From assembly GCF_000276665.1 (NCBI RefSeq), contig NW_004955466.1, forward strand, positions 12,552,270-12,616,269: a stretch of 64,000 nucleotides of DNA, in the 5' to 3' direction. This DNA is from Chinchilla lanigera. Its lineage: Eukaryota; Chordata; Mammalia; Rodentia; Chinchillidae. This document shows positions 9,991 through 21,245 of this stretch, in pieces. The notes beneath the pieces were generated by a model. It saw nothing but the letters and a program-made list of their open reading frames with translations. It was not told the origin of the DNA and did no database searches. How positions within the stretch are numbered: the first letter of the stretch is position 1; each line of letters opens with the position of its first letter. The position numbers and the translations under genes are program-made.

Positions 9991-12744
9991 TAATAGCACC
10001 CTAAAGACTTTTCTCTCAAATTCACTCATATATTCAGCCTCTTCTACTACAGAGTAACATATCCCATGAATTTAGCACAGGCTTTCTTCTAAATGTAGCC
10101 TGTTTTCTAAGGATCAGGAAACCACATGCAGACTTGGAGCTGCGGGCGTGTTAGGGACGGTAGAGCACAGCCCCTTTGCTGTGCAAGGAGGAGCTGCTCA
10201 GCGGTGGATTTGTGGGCTCCAGGTCTGCTTCCCTGTGAAGCCCGTCCCTCGTTATCATCAATTGCAATAGACTTAGTTTCTATTTCTATCCAACCACAAT
10301 TAAAGAAAAAAAAAAATCAGTTGTTGGCGTAAAGTGGGGTCCAGCCTCCAAGGGGTTCTTCTGGCTACTCCGCCATTTCTCTTCTTGCTGCCTGAGAGGG
10401 AAGGGGTCAGGCTGTGTATTGAGGAGAGAACTGCCAATCTCACCTGCTCTAGCTTTTACATCTCCTGTCAGGCTGCCATGGAAATGGCACCGGGAGGCTT
10501 TGGCTGGCTCTGTTTTCCTGTCATTCTTTAAGTGATTCCTTACAGTTCTATCTATTATTCCTTATGGAGTCTCTTTGGCATTTCCAATTGCCATATTTTC
10601 TTATGGCATTAAATTATTTTTCTCAAGCCATGGTAGCTTGCATTTTTCCAAATTGACTCTGGCTTATAATTTTCTGGCTTTATGTGCAGTCTTTCAGATC
10701 TTTGTTTCTTTGAGTCTAACCCTTGCCTATTCAAAACAGAACTGCCACTAATATTAATAATTTTATGCTCCTTTGCTATTCCAAGACATTAATAAAATTT
10801 TATTGGGACCAGAGAGAATAGACCTTCTGCCAAATGTCTTGTCTCAATTGGATTCTGGGCCATTTATCAATTTCCTTTGTTTAAAATAGTTTAGACAGTT
10901 TTTAATTTATTTGACAGTGTTTATTTCTAAACTAATTTAAATTTGTTTCAGGTAACATTTTATTAAATGCTATTTCAGATGCCTTATTGATAATCTCCTC
11001 TATATAATTCTATATTATTTCCTAACAAATTCTTTCCATAATTTTGCCAAAAGAGGTTATGCTATTTTATCTGGAACAACTTATTTAAATATATTTCTTC
11101 ATCTTGCTTTGCTATTTCCTGGGATTTTTAAATTACTTTTCCTCAAAGTAATTGCTTTAAATTAAGAATTGCTTTTGAAGTGAAATATTGAATAGTGTTG
11201 CTTTTTTATATTGTTTTTAAAAACGTGAGTCACCGTAGCTCCCTTTAATCAAGAACTTTTAAGTTAAATTAAGTAAGATTCATAATTTTTCCATGATAAA
11301 TAAAATTTAGATAATTCTTTAAAATCAAAAGTTTACAGAGAAATGGCAAATCCTTTCCACTGATGTCCACTGACTTTAGAGACAGGATTTTTTTTCGTTG
11401 TTGCAATTTTTTCTAACAATATATTTCACATCAAAGCTCTTTAATATTTTTAGACAGATTTTAAAATGACTAAAACACATGTGTAAGCTTTTTAACAATT
11501 GTTGTTCACTTCATGCCTATACTTATTTAGGTTGTGCATATTCTCTGTATTTCCCATTTTTTGATATGCTTATTAAAGCAGGCCTTTCCTGGGCAGCTCT
11601 TGTCAATGTGAAACTTAATGTAATCACCAGGTACAGATTTTCTTTGAGCTTATTTTTTTTGTGCTCACTGGCTTAAACTTGGTCTTCATATAATGTGAGA
11701 TTTTAGGTGCCAAGTGCTGGGCTGTGAATAGTTGAAGGTGTCCTTTCAGAGGAGACCCACACTATCTACATGGTCTCATTTTTCTCTATCCCTGGGGTTT
11801 AAAACCAGCTTCTACTGCAATTTTCTTTTCGTGTTTCCAGCTACATACTATGTTATTGGACTAAAATTTCAATTTTTTTCAGAATATATCCAAATAGCCT
11901 CTAGTCACTTTGCCAAATCACAGTCCTTATATACTACCCACTATGCTGTCTTTCTATGTGCTGTGCCATCTTCCAACTTCTTTTTTATTACTTTTAAATT
12001 CAGATACTGATCAATTTATGAGGAATACTCTTAATGTTTTATCTCATTTACATCTCAATATTCCTCTTCGGAAATTCCTCCCTTCTCTTGTATATGACCA
12101 TATAATGATCTGGTGTTTTTCTTTCCCACAGAATTTAAGGTTCTTGATTAAATTTACATTCTTCTGCAGTATTAAATATGTACATGTGAGTTTTGAAGGT
12201 AAAACTGTAAATTATTTAACTCTTCATGTTCGTGTTAGTTCCTTTGACCTAACATTATGTCTGGAATTGTATGTCAAGTTCTCCTGTGACTCAAACTTTC
12301 ACTTCTCACGGAAATATTCAGTTGCTGATTTTCTAAAGTCTTCCTTTCTTGTTTTTCCCCAAAGAGCTTTTTTTCTGTTTTGACAATAGTATGGGGGGGA
12401 GGGAGAATGAGCGAGACAAAGAAAGAGGGAGAGGGAGAAGAAAAAAGAGAGAGAGAGAGAGAGGAGAATACATGGAGTTTCTTCAACTACCCAGAACTAG
12501 TTATTTATGGAAAGTTCTGGAAAGAAAGGGACCAAAGCGAAGTATAAAACTAGCCCATTTCCTGCCTCCTGCAGCCTCACATGATAGAACTAGTGTTCTG
12601 GACCTCAAGAGAGTGTTCTCTCGGGGGCTGGCAGAGACCACTCAACACTTTCTGGGAATTTGGGCTTCCTTTATATCTACCTCTAATTTAAAAGTCACTG
12701 AATATCATGACAGTCACTGAATGACATCACAGTGAAAATGTCAC
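9991..12744. other. long AT-rich unique block
   Basis: About 2.7 kb. The 10540-11740 portion is very AT-rich and has no recognisable transposon. A 157-codon plus frame at 11910-12383 is low in charged residues and dominated by Phe, Leu and Ser, as AT/pyrimidine-rich DNA gives by chance. A GA-rich low-complexity tract lies at about 12393-12470. I see nothing to support a gene. Confidence 0.45.
12393..12470. repeat. GA-rich low-complexity tract
   Basis: Purine tract dominated by GA and GGGA units, ending in a clean (GA)n run at about 12446-12462. It explains the Arg/Glu/Lys-rich frame on the plus strand and the Ser/Leu-rich frame on the minus strand. Confidence 0.85.
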
Positions 12745-13310
12745 CAATTTGCTTTTTCATAATATTATGGTTAATTATGCACAACATAAAATTCACCATT
12801 TGCCCTACTTTAAAGTGCATCTGTACGTTGCTGGGCAACTGTTGACACCATCTATCTCTAGAATTCTTCATCTTGTGAAGACAACAACACTGTGCCCGTC
12901 AAACAGGAACTCCGCCTTTTCCTGCTGCTGTCTGCACCCAGGACCTGATGCTCTCCCACTTCTTGTCTCGAAATTGACTACTCCAGGTGCCTCATGAAAG
13001 CAGGATCACATGAGCGTTGTCCTGTGGTATCTGGCTTCCTTCACTGTACAGAATGTCTTCAGGTTTAACCATATTGCAGCACCTATCAGAGTTTCTTCCC
13101 TGTGTGTATCCAGTTCATTTTCTTTATTCATCCATCAGTGAACCTGTGGGTTGTTTCCACTTTTAGCTATTTTGCCCAGCACCCTTAGGAACACTGAGGT
13201 ACAAATATCTGTTTCAGGTCCCTGCTTTCAATTATTTGCAGTCAGTATATGCTGGGAAGTACAAGTGCTGGATCGTGTGGTAAATCTATGTTTATTATTT
13301 TTGAGGAACT
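12745..13310 (-). mobile_element. old L1M LINE 3' region, minus strand
   Basis: The plus strand shows the antisense of an L1M 3' end: 'cataaaattcaccatttgcc', 'ctggcttccttcactgtaca', 'tttattcatccatcagtgaa', 'tgggttgtttccacttttag', and 'atcgtgtggtaaatctatgt', ending near 'ttgaggaactcat'. Heavily decayed and 5' truncated. Confidence 0.82.
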
Positions 13311-14700
13311 CATGAATTTGTTTTTATTGGTAAGGTGATCGTAATCTGTTTAACAGAAATTTTACTCTCTTGAAACTTCTGAATGTTTTCCATGCTTAAC
13401 AAATGCAAACACTCTCATTAAAGAAAGAGGCAGAATTTATGGCACTCCAGATTAGGACTTTTAAAAATACCCATACAATTAAACTTGAAGAATGACAATC
13501 TGTAGTTTCTCCCTCTGTAATTGCAGTTTAATGGCATAAAACAAACATTTTTCTTTATATTTTCCAAAATTATCATTTTAAAAACTCAATTTTAAATCCT
13601 TTTATGAGCTTCTAACATTAGAAATTTAAAAACACTTTTTTACTGTTCCTAAAACTTACTTTTGAAGGAAACAAAGAGATGTATGATATTCTGATGAGCC
13701 AAAATTATAGGTGTTCCCTTTTAACAATAATCCCTTTCTAAAGATCTGCATTTTGAAAACAAGTCCATTAGAAGATGATTATCTGAGTTGTCAAAAATTC
13801 GTGGGCTGATCAAAGGTTTCTTTTAACAAGTTTCTAGATGCATCTTTTTTCCAAAAGGATTTGATTTATTAATGGTTTTCTAAAAAGGCATCATAAAGAC
13901 ATTATAGCAAAATTGCCTTGATGTATAGCTAACTAATTAGAATTTGTGATATTTGTAGAGGGGTTATGAAGTTGACTTTTTTGCAGAAGTTGTCTGAGGA
14001 AAAATAAAAGCCTGTTAACAAGACTCTAAACAAGATTCCAAAGAAAAGCAATTGCCTATTGAAGAAAGCCCAAGTGTTTTCAGGCATTTAAGACGTAGTA
14101 ATTTAGGGATGAACTGCTATTCGAGTGCCCTGCAGAGGCTAACAAAGCTGATATGGAAGCTGTCAGATGCTAGCTTCAAGTCATTTGTATTGATTAATGC
14201 TTTAATAGGCTTTTGCTAGGCAGCATTTGGTTAGTACAGCTATTATATGTGTTTGACTACATAAAATTACATTTATTGAATATACAATTTTGGGAAAATA
14301 AAGGGGAAAATTATACTCTTTTTGAGTTGTATCTGGCACTATGTTTAGGTTACTGCCATTTAAATGCTTGAAATGAAAGCTTTCAACCTGAATTATCATA
14401 GTATTTTGACTTTATTTTCTGAGCATGGTCCATACTGACAAAGAGTAGAATCCAGCTGAGATTTGAGAGAAGAAAGGAAAAGCTGGTTGGATTCTGGAGA
14501 TCAGGATTTGGGGCTTTGGGACAGACATTTACTAACATCTATTTTGAAAGAGAAACTGGAAGCCCACTCTAGACATCTAAAGGTCATCAGGAAACAGACA
14601 AACACCAGGATAGTATGTGAATGCACATCTGTCTCCACTTTGGCATGGAAAGCTTAAATGTAGATATGATTTTAAGAGCTACATTAAGAAATGCTGATAA
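13311..14700. other. repeat-free AT-rich block, conserved non-coding candidate
   Basis: About 1.4 kb without a recognisable transposon, microsatellite or long frame. It includes a perfect TCF/LEF-type site 'atcaaagg' at 13809-13816 and several homeodomain-like TAAT cores ('aactaattag' near 13932, 'ttgattaatgc' near 14190). This texture is typical of developmental enhancers, but conservation is not something I can measure here. Confidence 0.35.
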
Positions 14701-15296
14701 AATGGATTCCACTGCATTTTTTTGTTAGCAGTGTTATTTTTCTGTCTCATGATGTGTGCACTTAGTATTATATTCTGAATGTATGTTCCACCAAGATAAA
14801 AGTTTAGAAAGGAAAAGTGTAGAATTCCAGTTTTCTATAGCTTAACCTATCAGAGGATACCTTGAATAGCTTATATATCCTTGATGGCAAGTCCTCACAT
14901 CATTATTTTACCTTGTGTGAATGTATCATGTGTGTGCTTTGTCATCTTTGCCAGGGCTTCCCGTCCGTGTGATACAGTGTTGGTCTTTGATCACCTGCTC
15001 ATACCTTGGCCCGGTACAGCTTTGGAGGTTTGATGTCTGTTGGAATCAGGTTGATAATGGCCTTCTGTAGATCTAATTGTGTTAGCTATGCATTGTTATA
15101 AAAGCAAAGTTCTGTTTGACCCTGAAATCTAGATGAGCTCTTGTCAGATGCCGAGGGTTCTGGTTGTGGCAATACCCACTGCATATGCTGGAGCCAGATT
15201 TGGGCACACTTGTCGAGCTATGTGGGGCAGCGTTTGTTTCCAGACTTAAAGGGCCTGTAATGCACTGAGCTTTGTTACTCAGTGTAGGATCTTGGT
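14701..15296. other. unique sequence, no gene seen
   Basis: Mixed unique DNA with only short frames on either strand and no recognised repeat. Confidence 0.45.
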
Positions 15297-15600
15297 GCAT
15301 GCTGCTATAGAAAGTACTTTAGAGCAGGTGGCTTAGACGACAGAAGCATATTCTTATATGTTGAGAGGCTGGCAATGCTGAGACCCTAATGCTGGCAGAG
15401 CCAGGGTCTGGTGGGAGCTCTTGCCCTGGTTTGTGGATGTCTGTCTCCTGACTCTATTCTTCCATGGTGGGTGGGAGGGAGAGAGACAGAGAGATAAAGA
15501 GACACACAGAGAGACAAGAGAGACAGAAAGAGAGAGACACACACACACAGAGAGAGACAAGAGAGAGAGGAGAGAGAGTGGGAGAAAAAAGTGAAATCTA
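15297..15600 (-). mobile_element. MLT1-type MaLR LTR with expanded GA tract, minus strand
   Basis: The plus strand begins 'gcatgctgctatagaaagta', then 'aggtggcttagacgacagaa' and 'gccagggtctggtgggagct', the antisense order of MLT1 LTRs. The purine run that MLT1 naturally carries is expanded into GA/ACAG low-complexity DNA at about 15475-15590. Confidence 0.68.
15475..15590. repeat. GA/CA-rich microsatellite tract
   Basis: Mixed (GAGA), (ACAG) and (CA)n repeats, including 'gagacacacacacacagaga'. It lies within an MLT1 LTR and explains the Ser/Leu/Val-rich minus frame there. Confidence 0.85.
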
Positions 15601-15809
15601 TAACCCAATTAATGGTTACTCATGAGCAGCAGGGAGCTCAGTTCCTAGCCCAGCCCAGCTTTGTGGGGAGCTCTAGAAACCAGTGGAGACTTCCGTTACT
15701 TCGCTGGCCTAAGCAATAGCTGATTAGCCCGGTAATTTTCAAGTAGTTTTTTGAGAAGTCAGTCATATGCTTCTTAACTTTATGCGTAAAAATGGGTAAA
15801 AGTGGAACA

Positions 15810-15955
15810 GCTCCAATTTCTAAATTATGGAGTGAGAATCTGTCAGCCTAAGTTTAATTCCAGTCTCTCCCCAACTTCCTATCTGTGTGATCTTTGGCAA
15901 GTTGTTTAATCTAAGACGTAGTTTCCTTATCTGTGAAAGGAGGCATTCTGTGAGT
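15810..15955 (+). mobile_element. MIR SINE fragment, plus strand
   Basis: Clear MIR core: 'tctgtgtgatctttggcaag', 'ttgtttaatctaagacgtag', then 'tttccttatctgtgaaagga'. Confidence 0.78.
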
Positions 15956-16890
15956 GCTCACTGCTGAAGAACCACTTGGTTGCATGATCTCTAAAGTCTC
16001 ATAATTCTGTTTTATGCTAGATATTTCTAGAGTGTAACTCATTAAGATATAAGAATCATTAAATTATCACATTTAGAAGTGTTCCATCATAATTCATTAA
16101 CTTTGCATTTTAAATTGTGGGAAACATTCTTGATGGTTGTTGTCTATCACTTGTACTCTTTCTCTTAGTGTGATCAGTCTCTGGGAGGTTGAAATCAAAA
16201 TGTTTTGGAAGTGACAACAGAAAAGAAGCCTGAACTTTGTGAGTTATCCCTCTTTGCTGTGAAAATGTCCTTCAACAACAAAAAATAACTCTTGCACAGA
16301 GAACCTGCTTTCTTAGATGGGATGTACTGAACAATAGTGTCCACATCACCTTGTATGTTGTTGAAGTGTTTAATTAGCCAGTCCCTTAATTTCATCAGTG
16401 CCTCTGGGTCTTTGACCCCTGACCTTTTGGCTCCAGAACGGCTGCAGGCACAGATCTATTTGCCCATCAAGAAGCTGCTACCAGGTCTCCTCCTTACCCG
16501 ACTCTCACCAACTTCACAGGGTAATGGGAAGTAAATGAGACGCTGCCTTATCAGGGAACCTGCCAGTACTTCCAGGGTGCTGTCTGCTTGGAGAATTGCT
16601 AAGCTTTATGTAATACTATAGAAACCAGCTTCCTGAAGCCCAGAATTAGGCTGCCCTCTTGGTATTAAACAGCCTTGCTGATATGATCAACGCTACCGGC
16701 AGAAGAGAAGAGAGGATTGTGACTGTCTTAAAATAAACACAGGCAAATCTGCTGGAGTAATTCATCACATTTGAAAATTCAGAACGTTGTGAAAATGTGT
16801 GTAAACAGATAACTGTGAATGGGAAAAAAATATTTGCCTTTAGCAGCAGTTCTTCAGTAGATAGGAATTACAGCAGATGCTAAGAAGAAT
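15956..16890. other. unique sequence, no gene seen
   Basis: Unique DNA. Opposing frames at 16195-16395 (minus) and 16337-16534 (plus) are about 65 codons each and show no domain. Confidence 0.45.
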
Positions 16891-16892
16891 GA

Positions 16893-16985
16893 AGATGTAT
16901 ATATGTATCTCCATATATATAATATATATGTGTTACATGTGTACACATATATCATATATATATAAAACATATATGCCCTAAATCA
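16893..16985. repeat. AT/TATATG low-complexity tract
   Basis: Imperfect (TA)n and TATATG/ACACAT repeats, able to form hairpins. No gene is implied. Confidence 0.85.
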
Positions 16986-17024
16986 AAAGTTCATTATCAT
17001 TTTAAAATAATTCAGCTGTGTGGC

Positions 17025-17140
17025 TAAGATTAGAGATTTCAGAGCAGGCTGCCTTAGCTGGAGTCTTAGCTGTGCTGTGAATGCAGTGTGTGTGACCTGG
17101 AATAAGTTAGCCTATTCACCATGATTTCCAGCTGTGATAA
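17025..17140 (+). mobile_element. MIR SINE fragment, plus strand
   Basis: Shows 'cttagctggagtcttagctg', 'gtgtgtgtgacctggaataa', 'gttagcctattcaccatgat', a degenerate MIR core. Confidence 0.55.
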
Positions 17141-17147
17141 GAGTTCC

Positions 17148-17400
17148 TGTTGCCCATGGCTCTAACAAACTCCCCAACATTTAGTGGCCTAAGGCAGCAT
17201 CCAATTTATTGACTCTTACGATTGGGCACTGCTCTGCTGGCAGTTCTTATGCTCCATGTGGCACTGGCTGGGTTGTTTGGTGATACTCAGCTGGCAGCAG
17301 CTCAGTTCCATCCCAGGAAGCATTAGCCCATAGTCTGGCACCTTGATGGGCATGGCTAGAAGGCCTGGCTCAGAGCCTTTCTGGGCAGTGTCTTTGTAGG
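17148..17400 (-). mobile_element. old MLT1-like MaLR LTR, minus strand
   Basis: Reads 'ctctaacaaactccccaaca', 'tttagtggcctaaggcagca' and 'caatttattgactcttacga', the antisense start of old MLT1-type LTRs ('ttagtggcttaaaacaacac' then 'aatttattatctcacag'). The rest is decayed, so the class is probable rather than certain. Confidence 0.5.
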
Positions 17401-17849
17401 GTAGATGGGCATTTATAGTGAAGCCTCAGGGCTCCACAAGTGAGGACAGCACAGGAGGGAAAGAGCCTCTTCTTAGGCTTGAGCAGGGGACCTGGCATGC
17501 TACAGCACTTCCCTGTCAACGACTGACCAAAGCAGTCGAAGAGCCTGCCCAGATTCAGGGAGGGAACCTCCACCTTCCCCTCCCACAGAAGCACTGTCAA
17601 AGAATTTGTGGCTCCATGTAGTCAACCACAGATGAGATACAAAACAGTGAATACTGATAAAGTAATTTGGGAGATTAAATTAGATGCTACACATAAAAGA
17701 CAATATGCATAAGATCAACAGCACCCATGTTAGATATTATAACTTTTATTCATGTATACTCTTACTTCAAATGAATATATGAGTATATTTATAAAACTTA
17801 CACTGCACTTATTTACGTACTACTTGCCATGTATAGATACATAGTGATG
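17401..17849. other. unique sequence, no gene seen
   Basis: The left half is GC-balanced with overlapping frames on both strands. The right half is AT-rich. No repeat or domain is recognised. Confidence 0.4.
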
Positions 17850-18152
17850 GTCCTTCACTTAGGAGGGTTCACCTTATGATAGTTTTAACATTATAATGGT
17901 GCAAAAGTGATAAGCATTTAGTATCATACTTTGAATTTTGACATTTCCTGGAGCAAGTGATATGCTACTTTCTGGTGATATGGAGCAGTAGCCACAAGAT
18001 CACAAGGGAAAACTAGTACTCCACAGTGCACTGTGTTAAGGTATGAAGTTTAGTAAGTAGACATAGTAAGTGCATTTTTGACATATTTCAACTTTTGAAG
18101 GCTTTGTTGGGATGTAACCCTGCTGTAAGTTGAGAAGCATCCTTGTGTATTT
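17850..18152. mobile_element. Tigger-like non-autonomous DNA transposon
   Basis: The left end 'gatggtccttcacttaggag' and right end 'gtaaccctgctgtaagttga' are degenerate inverted arms of the TcMar-Tigger derivatives whose termini read 'gtccccgacttacgatgg'. The middle 'aatggtgcaaaagtgataag' fits the same family. No transposase is left. Confidence 0.6.
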
Positions 18153-18471
18153 TTATGTATAATTACATTTATATAATTGCATTAAAACAAAGTGGTGGTT
18201 GATGTTCATATCCACAATCCTTAGATTATTTTTGCGTCATATTTCTCGGTGTTTGCTTAGTGAATCACTTTAGTTACTGGGAGAAGTAAAACAATCTTTT
18301 ATTTGATAGCTTTCTTTTAAAATATAACTAAGCATACCCAGACACTGGGGTGACTGATCTTCTTTTGTGTGCTGACTCTTGAGTGAGTGGTGGCATTAGC
18401 AGTCAGCCAGGAGCCTTTGAGACAAGGTCAGGGAGTAGTGTGACGGGGAACAGAGAACAATGGAAGAGTTA

Positions 18472-18762
18472 CAGGTTCAGCATCCCTAATCCAAAAATGC
18501 GAAATCCAAAGTTGGAAATGCTCTGATAGTTCAACACACATAAACTTTGTTTCATATGTAAAATTGTTAAAAATATTGTATACAATTATCTGCAGGCTAT
18601 GTGTGCAGGTATTTGTGAAATATCAATGAGTTTTTTATTTTGACTTGGGTCCCCTCTTCAAGGTATGTCATTATGTATGTGCAAATATTCCAAAATCTGA
18701 AAAATTTGAAGTATGAAACACTTCAGTTTTGAGCATTCTAGATAAGGGATACCCAGCCTTAC
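18472..18762 (-). mobile_element. MER2 DNA transposon
   Basis: Terminal inverted repeats are plain: left 'acaggttcagcatccctaat' and right 'gataagggatacccagcc'. Internal blocks 'aatccaaagttggaaatgct', 'aactttgtttcatatgtaaa' and 'gcaaatattccaaaatctga' match MER2 read in reverse. The length, about 290 bp, is a little under the full 345 bp. TA dinucleotides at both edges fit mariner-type insertion. Confidence 0.85.
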
Positions 18763-20495
18763 TATATTTTTAGACATTACTTTATAGTTTTGCATTTTCA
18801 AGTTTCATCTTTAAGAAAACACAATATAATCAATAATTGGAGAGTAAACATCACTGCTGAGAGACTGGGACATGGGGGTGTACAGTAGGCTCTCAAGAAG
18901 AGATTGCAAATACAAAGCAGGCTCCCATATGTGATGAGGCTGTTGTGACTACTGCGTTTCCAGTCAAGGATTTAGAAAAGAAATGGGAAATCCTACACAT
19001 AGAAACATCACAGGAAGCCTATATTTACCAAAGGAAAAGTGTCAGACAGGAGAACGGGGGCATTCAAACAACCTTAAGACGCTCCAGAGAGAATGGCTGC
19101 ACCCTGGTAGAGGCCCTGCTCGGAATGTGTTATATGACAAAGCAATTGGGATGACATATCTGGATGTGAGATGCAGTACTTGCCAAGAAAAAGATACAGG
19201 AAGGAAGAAACTCAATCAGGGTTAAGCAACTACTACACAAGTATACAAGTTTTTCTTTCTTTCCTCTGAAGTTGAAACCTGAAAGCATCAAATGAATAAG
19301 CTACCCTTGACTGTGAAGTTAGGAAACGCTGCACTTTTCACTCCTAATTTCCTTGGGGGAGTCCTCATACTATGCTGATGCAAAGCCGCTTTAAGTTGCT
19401 GTTGAAGGAGGTGAGCCACACACAGGTTGTTGGTTACCATGGTGGCCAGGCTGTGCACGGACAGCTGTGCTCCGGTCACACTGCCCGAGGTCTGGGCAGT
19501 CCCCTGGCCTCCCTGAGGGCAGTGTTGGGACTTGGGCTCCTGCTTTATTCCCAGTGTTCATTAACTATTAGAATTTCTACAAGCTGTTTCAATGAACTTG
19601 TTGCTTTAATTCATTTACTTTTAAAGTGGTTTATCAAATCTTTTTCCTAATTAATTAGAATAAACTCCTTATAAGTTAAAAAATTGGCCTTTGTATATGT
19701 GTTGCAAATATGTTTGAATGAATTTGATTGCATAAATATTTAAATTTCCTTTAGGGTGTCTAAATTTTAAACATATTCCCTAGAAAGCATTTCCTATGCT
19801 ATGATTTAAAATAAATTAATTCACTTCCTTCTGTTCCTGTAACAGCTTTATTAAAAAAACCCTGATTAATCTGACTTAATAGTTTCATTTAAAAAATCTC
19901 TGATTAATCTGAATTTAGTGGTATAAGCCTTATACAAGAATCTATCTTTTTCTAAATGGAAAGCTAGTTTTCCCACTGTAATTTACAGATTAATTCTTCA
20001 TTCCCCCCTTCTGATTATAATAAGCAAAGTTCCCATGTGAACTGGAGTCTATTTCTGCATTCTCTGGTTTGTCCTTTGATCTTCACATTCCCTCTTCAGC
20101 AGCTATTTCTCATTATTGCTCCATGGATACATTTTTAAATCTGGTAAGAGTCATCCCCAGAGCTTTCAAGAAAAGAGAGCATGGAAGGAAAGATCCCCTT
20201 TGCAATATTAGTAAAAAATTGAGAACTAATTTAGGAAGAAACGTGCAGGTACATGCAGCTTTTTTTTTTTTTAACAATTAGACTGAAAACATCAGAAATT
20301 AATTAAATTAATAAAATGTACTCTGATCTTGGATGGGACAGCTCTGCAGGGTGAATCTGCACTCTCCCACTTAATACATCAAACCCAAACCTTTGATACA
20401 ATTCCCAAAGAGATGTATTCATCAGATTTTGAGTAAAGCTTTACAAAGGTTCTGAGGCTCCCCGAGAGAATCAAGGGTTCTAGGAGAGCAGGAGG
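18763..20495. other. unique block, part conserved non-coding candidate
   Basis: No transposon recognised. At 19290-19560 the minus strand holds an extended open frame (see findings). At 19560-20060 the DNA is repeat-free and AT-rich with paired homeodomain-like sites: 'cctaattaattag' near 19646 and the 13-mer 'ctgattaatctga' twice, at 19862-19874 and 19900-19912. Confidence 0.35.
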
Positions 20496-20511
20496 ACCCT
20501 GCTGCACTTCT

Positions 20512-20633
20512 TTTTTTGTTTGTTTGTTTGTTTTTGTTTTTTTTTTTTTGGTTTTTCTCCGGTACTGGGAACCGAACTCACGACCTTGCGCTTGCCAGGC
20601 AGGCGCTTTTGCCGCTGAGCTAAATCCCCAGCC
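20512..20633 (-). mobile_element. ID SINE (tRNA-Ala derived), young copy
   Basis: Flanked by a perfect 16-bp target duplication 'accctgctgcacttct' (20496-20511 and 20634-20649). On the minus strand it starts 'gctggggatttagctcagcg', which contains RNA polymerase III box A. Box B 'gagttcggttccc' follows, then 'agtaccggagaaaaacc' and a long A-rich tail with CAAA units. The intact duplication and boxes indicate a fairly recent insertion. Confidence 0.95.
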
Positions 20634-20831
20634 ACCCTGCTGCACTTCTAAACCTTCTGGATTCTCTTTACTCTCCTCACTCTGGCTTTTTACTTCCCAG
20701 GATGGGCTCATGCTTGTGGTCAAATGGCTCAAGGATATCACAGAGCTGTGATGGTAACACAGCGGTGTCATCGGTGGAGCATCTGGACGCTGGACCCTGC
20801 TCAGAGTGTCCTGGATATGAGCTGCCCATCC

Positions 20832-20912
20832 AAAAAATGAGGGTGCTGGGGATTAAACCCAAGGCCTGTGAATGATAAGCACACACTGTACCACCCAGCT
20901 GCACCCTAACCC
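20832..20912 (-). mobile_element. degenerate ID-like SINE, minus strand
   Basis: The plus strand reads 'gtgctggggattaaacccaa', 'ggcctgtgaatgataagcac', 'acactgtaccacccagctgc', the antisense of an ID body. It is much more diverged than the other ID copies. Confidence 0.65.
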
Positions 20913-20959
20913 CTAGGACTGCTTTGTGGTGCAATATACCACTTTTTCTTCACTAGGTA

Positions 20960-21245
20960 AGTAATAAAAAGAAAGCAAAAACCCCTTCCACAACCCAGCT
21001 ACACTCCTCAGGCTCTGTGTATCTGCTTCATTTATGTACGTATAATCACATAAAATATTTTAACAAAACAGAGTAATTTAATGCATATGATGTTCTGCAC
21101 TTTATCATTAAACACCACATAAAGGGTTTCCTCTATGGCAGCACGTATAGAAATGCCACATTCTTTTTGATGGACCGTAAATTATAGATGTACCATAATT
21201 TAACTATTCTTTATTGATGTGCATGTAGGAAGTGACCTCAAGTTG
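20960..21245 (-). mobile_element. old L1M LINE 3' fragment, minus strand
   Basis: Contains 'ggcagcacgtatagaaatgc', 'cacattctttttgatggacc', 'agatgtaccataatttaact' and 'attctttattgatgtgcatg', the antisense of the old L1M 3' terminus ('atgtaccataatttatttaacc...ctattgatgg'). Confidence 0.65.

Noticed and set aside
11910..12383. 157-codon plus frame, the longest plus-strand frame in the window
   Set aside because: Phe/Leu/Ser-rich translation of AT- and T-rich DNA, overlapped by another frame, with no domain.
20512..20633. tRNA-Ala-like gene
   Set aside because: Box A and B are present but the sequence is an ID SINE with an A-rich tail and target duplication and cannot fold into a proper cloverleaf. 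The same applies to the other ID copies.
21135..21165. U6-snRNA-like 'ggcagcacgtatag'
   Set aside because: The surrounding sequence follows an old L1 3' end, and no U6 body follows.
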